From Blattabacterium cuenoti (GTDB lineage Bacteria; Bacteroidota; Bacteroidia; Flavobacteriales; Blattabacteriaceae), in contig NZ_CP059208.1 of NCBI RefSeq assembly GCF_014252055.1, forward strand, positions 248,001 to 312,000: a stretch of DNA of 64,000 nt. Reading direction: 5' to 3'. A program made the position numbers and the translations under genes. Each line of letters begins with the position of its first letter. Within the stretch, counting starts at the first letter, position 1. The notes under the pieces were generated by a model. That model was not told where the DNA came from. It made no database searches and was given only the letters and a program-made list of their open reading frames with translations. Below are positions 19,701 through 27,071 of this stretch, one piece after another.

Positions 19701-20729
19701 ATGTCTTGTATAATGATAAGAATAAAAGAAAAAATTGAAAAAGCTTTAAAAAATATTATAGAAGCTGATTCTATAAAAAAAATAGATGTCATAAATAATA
19801 ACATGGTTACAATATATTTGAGTTTATATCATCCTACCATGCATTTAAAAAAGAAATTAACAATAGATATAAAAAATTATTTAATAGAAAAAAAAATATT
19901 CTCAAATGAAGAAAATATAAGTATAAAAATAGAAATGGAAGCTAAAAAAAATAAAAAATATGAAATAAAAAATATAATAGCTATAGCTTCTGGAAAAGGT
20001 GGAGTAGGGAAATCTACAATAGCAACAAATATTGCTGTTTCTTTGGTTAAAATGGGTTTTAAAGTTGGACTATTAGATGCTGATATTTATGGCCCTTCTA
20101 TTCCATTAATGTTCAATATTGAAAATGACTCTATTGAAAATATAGTAGTCCAAAAAAATGGAGTTATTCTCATAACTCCTATTATTAGTTATGAGGTAAA
20201 AATTCTATCTATAGGTTTTTTTTCAAAATATGGACAAGCTATTGTTTGGAGAGGGCCAATGGTAACTAAAGCTCTTAGACAATTAATTCATGAAACAGAT
20301 TGGGGGGAATTAGACTTCTTGATAGTAGATTTACCACCAGGAACAGGAGATATACATTTATCTCTTTTACAAGAAACTACATTAAAAGGAATAGTTATCG
20401 TAAGTACTTCTCAAAAAATAGCATTATCTGATGTAAATAGAACTATAGAAATGTTTCGAATTAAATCTATTTATGTTCCAATATTAGGTATTATTGAGAA
20501 TATGTCATATCTTATTATGAAAAATAGTAAAGAAAAAAGTTACTTTTTTGGTAAAAATGGAGTAAAAAATTTTGCTAATGAAATCAACATTCCTTATCTA
20601 GGGGAAATACCTATGTTACAAACAATACGAGAACATTCAGATATAGGAATTCCTGTAGTTTTAGAAAATAAACATATAAGAAATATTTTCATAGAGATAA
20701 CAAAAAATATTATTAAAAAACTTTTATAA
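19701..20729 (+). CDS. Mrp/NBP35-family ATP-binding protein (Fe-S carrier type)
   Basis: The product (342 residues) has an N-terminal MIP18/DUF59-like domain (about 1-90) and a P-loop ATPase with [13 protein letters not shown] near 98, LDADIYGPS and [11 protein letters not shown]. Proteins of this family carry Fe-S clusters to target enzymes. The CxxC pair found in many Mrp proteins after ENMSY is absent ([19 protein letters not shown]). I believe flavobacterial members share this. A second ATG at 19713 could be the start. It converges on the PNP-like gene with a 6-base overlap. Confidence 0.88.
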   Translation: MSCIMIRIKEKIEKALKNIIEADSIKKIDVINNNMVTIYLSLYHPTMHLKKKLTIDIKNYLIEKKIFSNEENISIKIEMEAKKNKKYEIKNIIAIASGKGGVGKSTIATNIAVSLVKMGFKVGLLDADIYGPSIPLMFNIENDSIENIVVQKNGVILITPIISYEVKILSIGFFSKYGQAIVWRGPMVTKALRQLIHETDWGELDFLIVDLPPGTGDIHLSLLQETTLKGIVIVSTSQKIALSDVNRTIEMFRIKSIYVPILGIIENMSYLIMKNSKEKSYFFGKNGVKNFANEINIPYLGEIPMLQTIREHSDIGIPVVLENKHIRNIFIEITKNIIKKLL

Positions 20730-21536
20730 ACAAAACTTTATAAATTCTTTTATAATTAATATTAGAAGGCGCATAGATTTTTCTGTTTCGGTAAATGTAT
20801 TTAATAAGAAATTATTTGTTATTATTGAACCGGTATTTTTATCCTGAGATTTGCAATCAGATATAAGACCCATAAAAATAATTGTTATAGAAAAAACTCT
20901 TAAATTAATACATCTAGCTATTAATACATCTGTTAATATATTTATTCCAACACAGTCTCCTCCGATAGATCGTATCATAGAATTTTCTGCATATGTTTTG
21001 TAATTTGGATATGGAAAAGCTACATATATTCCTTTTTGAATAATAATGTTATGGGTCATTGCTATATTTTCTGCTATATCAAGCATTTTCTGATCATATA
21101 ATTCATTAATCTTGAATAAGTTATTTTTCATAATTTTTTTTACATTAAAATTTTCTGGAAAAAAATTAATGTGGTCTTTTACTAACATAATATCTCCCAT
21201 TTTGTAATTTGGATTAATTCCTGCAGAAATATTAATTAATATTAATTTTTCTATTCCTATTTTTTTGCACAATAAAATAGAATTTTCCCTGTTTTCTTCA
21301 AAAGAAGGTTCTATTAAAAAAACAATATTTTTTCCTTCTATTTTCCCGAACAAAAATTTTCCATACAAATTTTTTTCATGAAAAATAGGAATTTCTTCAT
21401 AGGAAATACATATGGGATTTTCTACTTCCTCTATGAGCTTATTAAATTGACTTTCTAATAATAAAATTCCAAAATCAGGTTTTTCTTTTATTATTTGTTG
21501 TATATATTTTTTTGATTTTTCTAAAGTAATGGACAT
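20724..21536 (-). CDS. Purine nucleoside phosphorylase-like protein, catalytic residues apparently lost
   Basis: The 270-residue product aligns along its length with trimeric class I PNPs: GEIP-like [34 protein letters not shown] (family TNAAGG...GDIM.I.DHIN), and [26 protein letters not shown] (family AE.R....GADAVGMSTVPEVI.A). Several catalytic or binding positions of the human enzyme differ: the GRFH segment (Arg84, His86) reads PSFE, Glu201 of FET is Lys in YKT, Met219 of GMST is Ile in GINI, and the Asn243 region ITN reads IIF. The fold is probably kept while ordinary phosphorolysis is doubtful. The frame is open over a normal length. It overlaps mrp at its 3' end. Confidence 0.75.
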   Translation of the reverse strand: MSITLEKSKKYIQQIIKEKPDFGILLLESQFNKLIEEVENPICISYEEIPIFHEKNLYGKFLFGKIEGKNIVFLIEPSFEENRENSILLCKKIGIEKLILINISAGINPNYKMGDIMLVKDHINFFPENFNVKKIMKNNLFKINELYDQKMLDIAENIAMTHNIIIQKGIYVAFPYPNYKTYAENSMIRSIGGDCVGINILTDVLIARCINLRVFSITIIFMGLISDCKSQDKNTGSIITNNFLLNTFTETEKSMRLLILIIKEFIKFCL

Positions 21537-21580
21537 AAAATTTATGTTTTTTTTAAATTATATGATAATAAAATAAAAAA

Positions 21581-21588
21581 CAAAGGTA
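21581..21588 (-). promoter_or_regulatory. Candidate -7 element of the PNP-like gene
   Basis: On the minus strand this reads TACCTTTG, an exact match to the Bacteroidota -7 consensus TAnnTTTG, 45 bases before the start codon. No TTG is seen at the right distance upstream, so the site is only a candidate. Confidence 0.3.
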
Positions 21589-21607
21589 TATTGTTAGCTT
21601 ATATCTA

Positions 21608-22624
21608 TTATTGTATGATATTCACTTCTCTTGATAAAGTAATTCCAAATTTTTTTTTTACGTTCTCAATTATTCTTTCTGAAAAAGAATAGACCTCCAT
21701 TCCAGTAGCTTTTCCATAATTAACTATTATTATAGGTTTCTTTTCGTAAACTCCAACGTTTCCAATCTTTTTCCCTTTCCATCCTATATTTTCAATTAAT
21801 GAATTAGCAGATATTTTTATCTTATTTACACAAAATTTGTATCCAACAATATTAGGATATATATGCTTGATTTTTTCAAAATCAATATTTTTTACTATAG
21901 GATTTATAAAAAAACTACCTGCATTTCCAATTTTTTTTGGATCTGGTAATTTTCTATATCTAATATTAAAAATAGCTTTATTTATATCTTCAATAGTAGG
22001 TTTTTTAATATTCATATTTTCTAATTCTTTTTCTACTTCTAGATAAGAAGAATTTCTTTTTTTGTATTCTTTTCTTAGAATAAAAAAAACGGAAAGTATG
22101 ATAAATTTATTTTTTAATTTTTTAAAAAAAGAATAACGATATTTAAGTCGACATTTTTCACGTGTGAATTCAATAACTTTTCCACTAAATACTTCATATG
22201 TTTTAACTTTAAGTAAAACATCTTTTACTTCTGTTCCATATGCTCCAATATTTTGAATTGGAGATGCACCAACTGTTCCAGGAATAAATGATAAATTCTC
22301 CAAACCACTAAATCCTTTTTTGATAGTCCAATAAACTAAATCATTCCATTTTTCTCCAGCATAAGCTTGAACAATTACCTGCTTATTATTTTCTTTAATA
22401 ATTTTTTTCCCTTTTATTCCTATTTTAAGTATTAAACCAGGATAATAATCTTTTAAAAAAAGTATATTACTTCCATTTCCTATTATAATAAATTTTGTAA
22501 TAGATGTATTTGAAAATATTTTATGAATATCTTCTATATTTTTTACTTCTACAAAATATCTTGTATAAGTATCGATCCCAAATGTATTTAATTTTCTAAG
22601 TGGAAAATCCTCTTTAATAAACAT
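21608..22624 (-). CDS. murB: UDP-N-acetylenolpyruvoylglucosamine reductase
   Basis: MurB reduces UDP-GlcNAc-enolpyruvate to UDP-MurNAc with FAD and NADPH, completing with the dcw genes the muramic-acid branch. FAD-binding segments IIGNGSNILFL and GLENLSFIPGTVGASPIQNIGAYG are visible, with the C-terminal domain GNAGSFFINPIV holding the catalytic serine. The open frame extends to 22660, but the ATG at 22624 gives the family N-terminus MFIKEDFPLRKLNTFGI, so I chose it. It is a single leftward gene, divergent from the YtxH gene. Confidence 0.95.
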   Translation of the reverse strand: MFIKEDFPLRKLNTFGIDTYTRYFVEVKNIEDIHKIFSNTSITKFIIIGNGSNILFLKDYYPGLILKIGIKGKKIIKENNKQVIVQAYAGEKWNDLVYWTIKKGFSGLENLSFIPGTVGASPIQNIGAYGTEVKDVLLKVKTYEVFSGKVIEFTREKCRLKYRYSFFKKLKNKFIILSVFFILRKEYKKRNSSYLEVEKELENMNIKKPTIEDINKAIFNIRYRKLPDPKKIGNAGSFFINPIVKNIDFEKIKHIYPNIVGYKFCVNKIKISANSLIENIGWKGKKIGNVGVYEKKPIIIVNYGKATGMEVYSFSERIIENVKKKFGITLSREVNIIQ

Positions 22625-22722
22625 AATATTAAAAATATTTCTATAAATACATAAATACAATTTTGTATGTAAAAATTGTATGATTAAATTTATTACGTAA
22701 AAATATAAAATTGTTATTCTTT

Positions 22723-23010
22723 ATGAAAAGAGGAGGAAATTTTTTTTGGGGCGTTCTTTTTGGTAGCATGGCTGGTTTAATAGTAGGAATGATGCTATCT
22801 CAAAAAAAAGAAGAAAAAATAAGAAATATTTTAGGAAAAAAAACAGAAGAATTAAAAGATAATTTTCAAATATTTGGAAAAAAAATAGGAGAAGAAGTGC
22901 AAAAAATAAAATCAAACATTGAAACAAAATGGAAGAATAAAATGAAAAATAAAATAGAAAAAACAAATCAATATAAACAAGATAAAGTCGAAGATGAATT
23001 AGGAACTTGA
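22723..23010 (+). CDS. YtxH-family small membrane-associated protein
   Basis: A 95-residue protein: a short N-terminal basic stretch (MKRGGNFFWG), one glycine-rich membrane helix with VLFGSMAGLIVGMMLS, then a long charged helix rich in Lys and Glu. This is the YtxH (gas-vesicle-like) pattern, common and uncharacterised in Bacteroidota. I took ATG 22723; a TTG 12 bases upstream is also open. Its TGA stop overlaps a TTG that seems to start the next gene, so both are probably translated together. Confidence 0.75.
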   Translation: MKRGGNFFWGVLFGSMAGLIVGMMLSQKKEEKIRNILGKKTEELKDNFQIFGKKIGEEVQKIKSNIETKWKNKMKNKIEKTNQYKQDKVEDELGT

Positions 23011-23372
23011 TAAAAAAATTTTCATTTTACTTGAAATGTTTTTTTTTTATTACGAATTTTCTTCATAGAAAATGGTCTCTTTTTAAAAAAGAGATATTGA
23101 GATTTTTTATTTCTGTTGTTACAGATATTTTTATTGTTTTATTTTCATTTATATTTTTAATTCTTATTTTATTTTTAGGAAGTATTTTATTATGTTTTTT
23201 TTTATCCTATTATTTTGATAATTATATTATAGGATTTGGAATTATTACTTTTTTATATCTTGTTTTCTTTATTTTCATATTTTTTTTATGTAAAAAAGTC
23301 ACAAGATATTTTATTAAAAATTTATTAAAAAAGTCTATTATTGAAATTTTAGGTAAAAATAAAAAGGATTAA
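23007..23372 (+). CDS. Holin-superfamily-like inner membrane protein of unknown role
   Basis: This 121-residue product has an amphipathic N-terminal part, two strong membrane helices (about 36-68 and 72-97) and a basic C-terminal tail, like the phage-holin 3/6-like proteins that follow YtxH genes in flavobacteria. There is no methionine codon in frame anywhere in the gene, so it must start at a non-ATG codon; the TTG at 23007 overlapping the YtxH stop (TTGA) is the best candidate. Function is not known. rlmB follows after 10 bases. Confidence 0.65.
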   Translation: MIKKFSFYLKCFFFITNFLHRKWSLFKKEILRFFISVVTDIFIVLFSFIFLILILFLGSILLCFFLSYYFDNYIIGFGIITFLYLVFFIFIFFLCKKVTRYFIKNLLKKSIIEILGKNKKD

Positions 23373-23382
23373 AAAAATTTTT

Positions 23383-24150
23383 ATGAAAATATGCAAAGAA
23401 GAAAAAATTATTGTTTATGGATTACATCCATTAATAGAGGCAATTAAAGCTAAAATAACTATTAGTAATATTTTTTTAAAAAGTGGAATAAAACTGACTT
23501 CCAATGCTTACAAAAAACTTCTTTTTCTTTCCAAAAAAGAAAATATTCCAATAAAAACTGTTCCAGAAAGTAAATTTTTTATATTAAAAAACAAGAATCA
23601 TCAAGGAGTTTTTGCTTTACTTTCACCTATAAGAACTTATCAAATAAAAGATTTGCTACCTGTCTTTTATGAAAGAGGAAAAAACCCAATTTTGATTATT
23701 TTAGATCGTATCACCGATGTAAGAAATTTTGGATCTATTATACGTACTTCTGCATGTGCAGGAGTAAACGCTATCATTATACCGAAAAAAGAAACAGCAA
23801 TGATTGGATCTGATTCTATTAAAACATCTTCAGGAGCTTTATTCAAAGTTCCAATATGTCAAGAAAAAAGTATAAAAAATACTATTAATTTTTTGACTAA
23901 AAATGGATTAAAAATAGTTTCTGCTACAGAAAAATCCAATATATATTGGTATAACATTGATTTCTCAAGTCCTACAGTTTTAATATTAGGAAATGAAGAA
24001 AAAGGGGTATCTCCTCAATATTTGGAAATCTCTGACGAGAGAGTAAAAATACCTTTAATAGGTGGTATTTCTTCTTTAAATGTATCTGTTGCTTGTGGTA
24101 TTATTTTATATGAAATTTTTAGACAAAGAGAATCAAATTTGTATATCTAA
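23383..24150 (+). CDS. rlmB: 23S rRNA (guanosine-2'-O-)-methyltransferase RlmB-type (SpoU family)
   Basis: The 255-residue product has the N-terminal L30e-like substrate domain (VYGLHPLIEAIKA) and a SpoU/TrmH methyltransferase domain with the three family motifs: ILDRITDVRNFGSIIRTSAC, LILGNEEKGVS and IPLIGGISSLNVSVACGI. RlmB methylates G2251 of 23S rRNA. TrmH-type tRNA activity is less likely because of the RlmB-like N-terminal domain. It ends two bases before the end of the convergent pheS. Confidence 0.92.
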   Translation: MKICKEEKIIVYGLHPLIEAIKAKITISNIFLKSGIKLTSNAYKKLLFLSKKENIPIKTVPESKFFILKNKNHQGVFALLSPIRTYQIKDLLPVFYERGKNPILIILDRITDVRNFGSIIRTSACAGVNAIIIPKKETAMIGSDSIKTSSGALFKVPICQEKSIKNTINFLTKNGLKIVSATEKSNIYWYNIDFSSPTVLILGNEEKGVSPQYLEISDERVKIPLIGGISSLNVSVACGIILYEIFRQRESNLYI

Positions 24151-24152
24151 AA

Positions 24153-25193
24153 CTAAAATTCACTCTTAAATTGTTCTAAAAAACGAATATCATTATTAAA
24201 ATAAATTCGAATATCTTTAATATTATATATCATTAAAGCTAAACGTTCTATTCCTATTCCAAAGGCAAATCCGGAATGAATTTCTGAATCTATATCTACG
24301 TTTTTTAAAACATTTGGATCGATCATCCCACAACCCATCACTTCTAACCATCCATTACTACTACTATATATATCTACTTCTGCGCTAGGCTCTGTAAATG
24401 GGAAGTAAGAAGGACGAAATCTTATTTTTACTTGTTTACCAAAAATAGAATTTATAAGATAAAAAATAGTTTGTTTTAAATCTGAAAAAGAAACTTTTTT
24501 GTCTATATAAAACCCTTCTGCTTGATGAAACATAAAATTAGAATGTGAAGAGACAGTTTCATTTCTATATACTTTCCCTATAGATAAAATTCGAAATGGA
24601 GGATGATGTTTTTTCATATATCGTATTTGAACAGATGAAGTATGTGTACGTAACAATATATCTGGATTTTTATATAAAAAAAATGTATCCTGCATCTCTC
24701 TAGATGGATGATCAGTCGGTATATTTAGAGCTGTAAAATTATGCCAATCATCTTCTATTTCAGGTCCATCTACATAAGAAAACCCTATTTTTATAAAAAT
24801 TTCTATGATTCTATTTTTTATAATGGATATTGGATGCATAGATCCTATTTCTATAAACTTTCCTGGTGAAGAAGGATCGAAATTTAATTTTTCTTCCTTG
24901 TTTTTAAAACACTTATGTTTTAACGAAAAAATTTCTATTTTTTCTTGAATTTCTTTTTTTAATTCGTTAATGATTTTTCCAAAAATTTTTTTTTCATGAA
25001 GTGTAAATTTTTTCAATTCTTTAAACAAAAGAGTTATCATTCCCTTTTTTTTTCCTAAAAATTTAATTCTTAACTTTTCTAAATCATAGTAATCTTTAGG
25101 ATTAAAATTTTTAATTTCTTTTTTTATATTATCTATTGTTTTTTCCATTTCATCATAATTATTTCTAGATTCCTTCAATAATTTCTTCATCAT
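24153..25193 (-). CDS. pheS: Phenylalanine--tRNA ligase alpha subunit
   Basis: PheS forms the catalytic half of the alpha2-beta2 PheRS; pheT is not in this window. The N-terminal coiled coil is followed by class II motifs: [13 protein letters not shown] (motif 1 area), [19 protein letters not shown] (motif 2), the phenylalanine pocket region with [13 protein letters not shown], and [14 protein letters not shown] (motif 3). Length 346 is normal. The first codon pair is Met-Met (25193, 25190), either of which may be used. The small gene at 25221 lies 27 bases upstream on the same strand. Confidence 0.96.
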   Translation of the reverse strand: MMKKLLKESRNNYDEMEKTIDNIKKEIKNFNPKDYYDLEKLRIKFLGKKKGMITLLFKELKKFTLHEKKIFGKIINELKKEIQEKIEIFSLKHKCFKNKEEKLNFDPSSPGKFIEIGSMHPISIIKNRIIEIFIKIGFSYVDGPEIEDDWHNFTALNIPTDHPSREMQDTFFLYKNPDILLRTHTSSVQIRYMKKHHPPFRILSIGKVYRNETVSSHSNFMFHQAEGFYIDKKVSFSDLKQTIFYLINSIFGKQVKIRFRPSYFPFTEPSAEVDIYSSSNGWLEVMGCGMIDPNVLKNVDIDSEIHSGFAFGIGIERLALMIYNIKDIRIYFNNDIRFLEQFKSEF

Positions 25194-25220
25194 TCATATA
25201 TCGAATAATTGCTTTTTTAA

Positions 25221-25517
25221 TTAAGAACAATTGTTTTTCCTGGTTAGAAGGAATTTTTTTTTTAAGATATAATGTGGCCACCCTTCTTTATCCCTTCCAA
25301 CAAAGATATAATAACCAAAAGGTTGTAATATTCTACATATTGCAATATGTAGAATATCTATTCTATCTATTCTATGTAATGGAATATTTGCTCCTTTTCC
25401 TAATTCTTGAATTCCAATAATAAATACAATTCCAATAACATCTATTTTTCTATCTATAGAAAAATTATTTTGTATGTATGAAATTACTTTATTCCAATTG
25501 ATATAAAATTCTTGCAT
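25221..25517 (-). CDS. Small conserved Bacteroidota-type protein of unknown function
   Basis: A 98-residue soluble protein with no signal or membrane segment. It contains SIDRKIDVIGIVFIIGIQELGKG, an ALHIA-like helix (ILHIAICRILQPFGYY) and the distinctive FVGRDKEGWPHY. I recall similar short proteins near pheS/cvpA in flavobacteria, all of unknown function, but cannot verify this here. It sits between pheS (same strand, 27 bases) and the divergent cvpA. Retention in so small a genome suggests a real role. Confidence 0.6.
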   Translation of the reverse strand: MQEFYINWNKVISYIQNNFSIDRKIDVIGIVFIIGIQELGKGANIPLHRIDRIDILHIAICRILQPFGYYIFVGRDKEGWPHYILKKKFLLTRKNNCS

Positions 25518-25554
25518 AAATTATTCTTTATTAATTAAAAAAATAGTGTATGAT

Positions 25555-26070
25555 ATGATATTTTTGGATATAATTATTACAACTATAGTTTTATATGGAG
25601 GATATAAAGGTTATCAAAATGGTATGATCTCGCAACTTTTGGGGTTTATGATTTTTTTGATTATTTTTTATAAAGGTGTATATATATATCATTTTTCAGA
25701 AGAACTTGTAAGTAAATTAAACATAAACATAAGATATTCAAAATTTTTTATAATTTATTCTGTAGCAATTTCATTTATATTCATAACTATACTATCTTTT
25801 TTATCTAAAAAGATTATAGAATTAATTTTGATTATTACATTTATGAAACCTATAGATAAGTTTTTAGGTGGAATATTGGGCATGGTAAAATATTTTTTTT
25901 ATATATCAATATGTATCTTTTTAATAAAAGAAACAAATCAAAAAACGAATATAATCCCTTACAACTTTTTCGAAAATTCATTTTCAAATATTATTAATAT
26001 TCTTATTCCCATATCTAAAAAAGAATTTTTATTTTATTTTAATAAATTTAAATTATTAATATATCATTAA
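25555..26070 (+). CDS. CvpA-family membrane protein
   Basis: The product has four membrane helices and the CvpA pattern: FLDIIITTIVLYGGYKGYQNGMISQLLG at the start, a middle helix pair, and DKFLGGILGMVKYFFYISICIFLI near residue 105. CvpA proteins were named for colicin V production; their role in other bacteria is unclear. A GTG three codons upstream (25546) is open, but the ATG at 25555 gives the usual N-terminus. The LuxE-like gene follows after 4 bases, so the two form an operon. Confidence 0.8.
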   Translation: MIFLDIIITTIVLYGGYKGYQNGMISQLLGFMIFLIIFYKGVYIYHFSEELVSKLNINIRYSKFFIIYSVAISFIFITILSFLSKKIIELILIITFMKPIDKFLGGILGMVKYFFYISICIFLIKETNQKTNIIPYNFFENSFSNIINILIPISKKEFLFYFNKFKLLIYH

Positions 26071-26074
26071 ATAA

Positions 26075-27043
26075 ATGAATTTTAAAGAAAAAATATTTTC
26101 TATTTCATCAAAAAATGAATTTGAAAATATAGCTATGGATATATTTCATTATCAAATAATGAATAATGAAGTTTATAGAAACTACGTTCATTCATTAAAA
26201 TTAAAATTAGTTAACATAAAAAATGTTTATGAAATTCCTTTTTTACCTATTTCCTTTTTTAAAACGCATCGTATTTTAAGTAGTAAAAAAAATAATACAG
26301 ACATACTTTTTAAAAGTAGTGGAACTACAGGATTAAAAAGCAAACATTTTATATCTGATTTAAGTATTTACACTAGTAGTATTTTAAAAGGATTTGAATA
26401 TTTTTATGGAACTATAGAAAAATTTAAATTCTTATGTTTTTTTCCACATCAAATAACTAACTCTTCTTTGATTTACATGGTAAATTATATGATAAATAGA
26501 ACCATTAAAAATGGAAGCCTTTTTATTTCTTCTTCTAGAAAATCTATTCATATAAAAAATGGGATAAATGTTTTTATTTTCGGACTTAGTTCCTCTTTAT
26601 TAGATTTTATAGAAAAAAAAAAAATTTTCATCAATGAACATAAAGAAAAATTAATTGTTATGGAAACAGGAGGAATGAAAGGGAAAAGAAAAGAATTAGT
26701 TAGAGAAGAACTACATTATATTTTAAAAAATTTCTTTTGCGTTAAATATATTCATTCGGAATATGGAATGACAGAATTGCTTTCTCAGGCATATGCAAAA
26801 AAAAATGGCATATTTCAATGCCCTCCCTGGATGAAAATATATATTAGAGATACGGAAAACCCATTTATGCATTTAGAAAATAATAAAATAGGAGGAATTG
26901 ATGTTATAGATTTATCCAATTATTTATCTTGTTCTTTTATTTCTACTGAAGATTTAGGAAAGAAAATAAACGAAGAAGAGTTTGAAGTATTAGGAAGAAT
27001 TGATTTTACTGATTTAAGAGGCTGTAATACAATGAATTACTAA
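26075..27043 (+). CDS. LuxE-like acyl-protein synthetase/acyltransferase family protein
   Basis: The 322-residue product resembles the LuxE acyl-protein synthetase family, relatives of adenylate-forming enzymes: LFKSSGTTGLKSKHFI (nucleotide loop), SEYGMTELLSQAYA, and a C-terminal STEDLGKKINEEEFEVLGRIDFTDLRGCN. LuxE activates fatty acids with ATP and passes them to a reductase; flavobacterial homologues have no known substrate. Its place after cvpA gives no clear hint. An A12 tract at 26613-26624 lies in frame. It ends 28 bases before the end of the convergent phosphate transporter. Confidence 0.75.
   Translation: MNFKEKIFSISSKNEFENIAMDIFHYQIMNNEVYRNYVHSLKLKLVNIKNVYEIPFLPISFFKTHRILSSKKNNTDILFKSSGTTGLKSKHFISDLSIYTSSILKGFEYFYGTIEKFKFLCFFPHQITNSSLIYMVNYMINRTIKNGSLFISSSRKSIHIKNGINVFIFGLSSSLLDFIEKKKIFINEHKEKLIVMETGGMKGKRKELVREELHYILKNFFCVKYIHSEYGMTELLSQAYAKKNGIFQCPPWMKIYIRDTENPFMHLENNKIGGIDVIDLSNYLSCSFISTEDLGKKINEEEFEVLGRIDFTDLRGCNTMNY
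26613..26624 (+). repeat. A12 homopolymer inside the LuxE-like gene
   Basis: Twelve consecutive A residues (codons for Glu-Lys-Lys-Lys-Ile). The frame is intact at this length. Such tracts are prone to polymerase slippage. Confidence 0.9.
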
Positions 27044-27071
27044 CAAATAATAAAATTAAACAAAAAAATTA

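Noticed and set aside
22655-22668. ATACAA-TT-TTGTAT palindrome between murB and the YtxH gene
   Set aside because: Nearly all A/T and easily found by chance at this base composition; no promoter match lines up with it.
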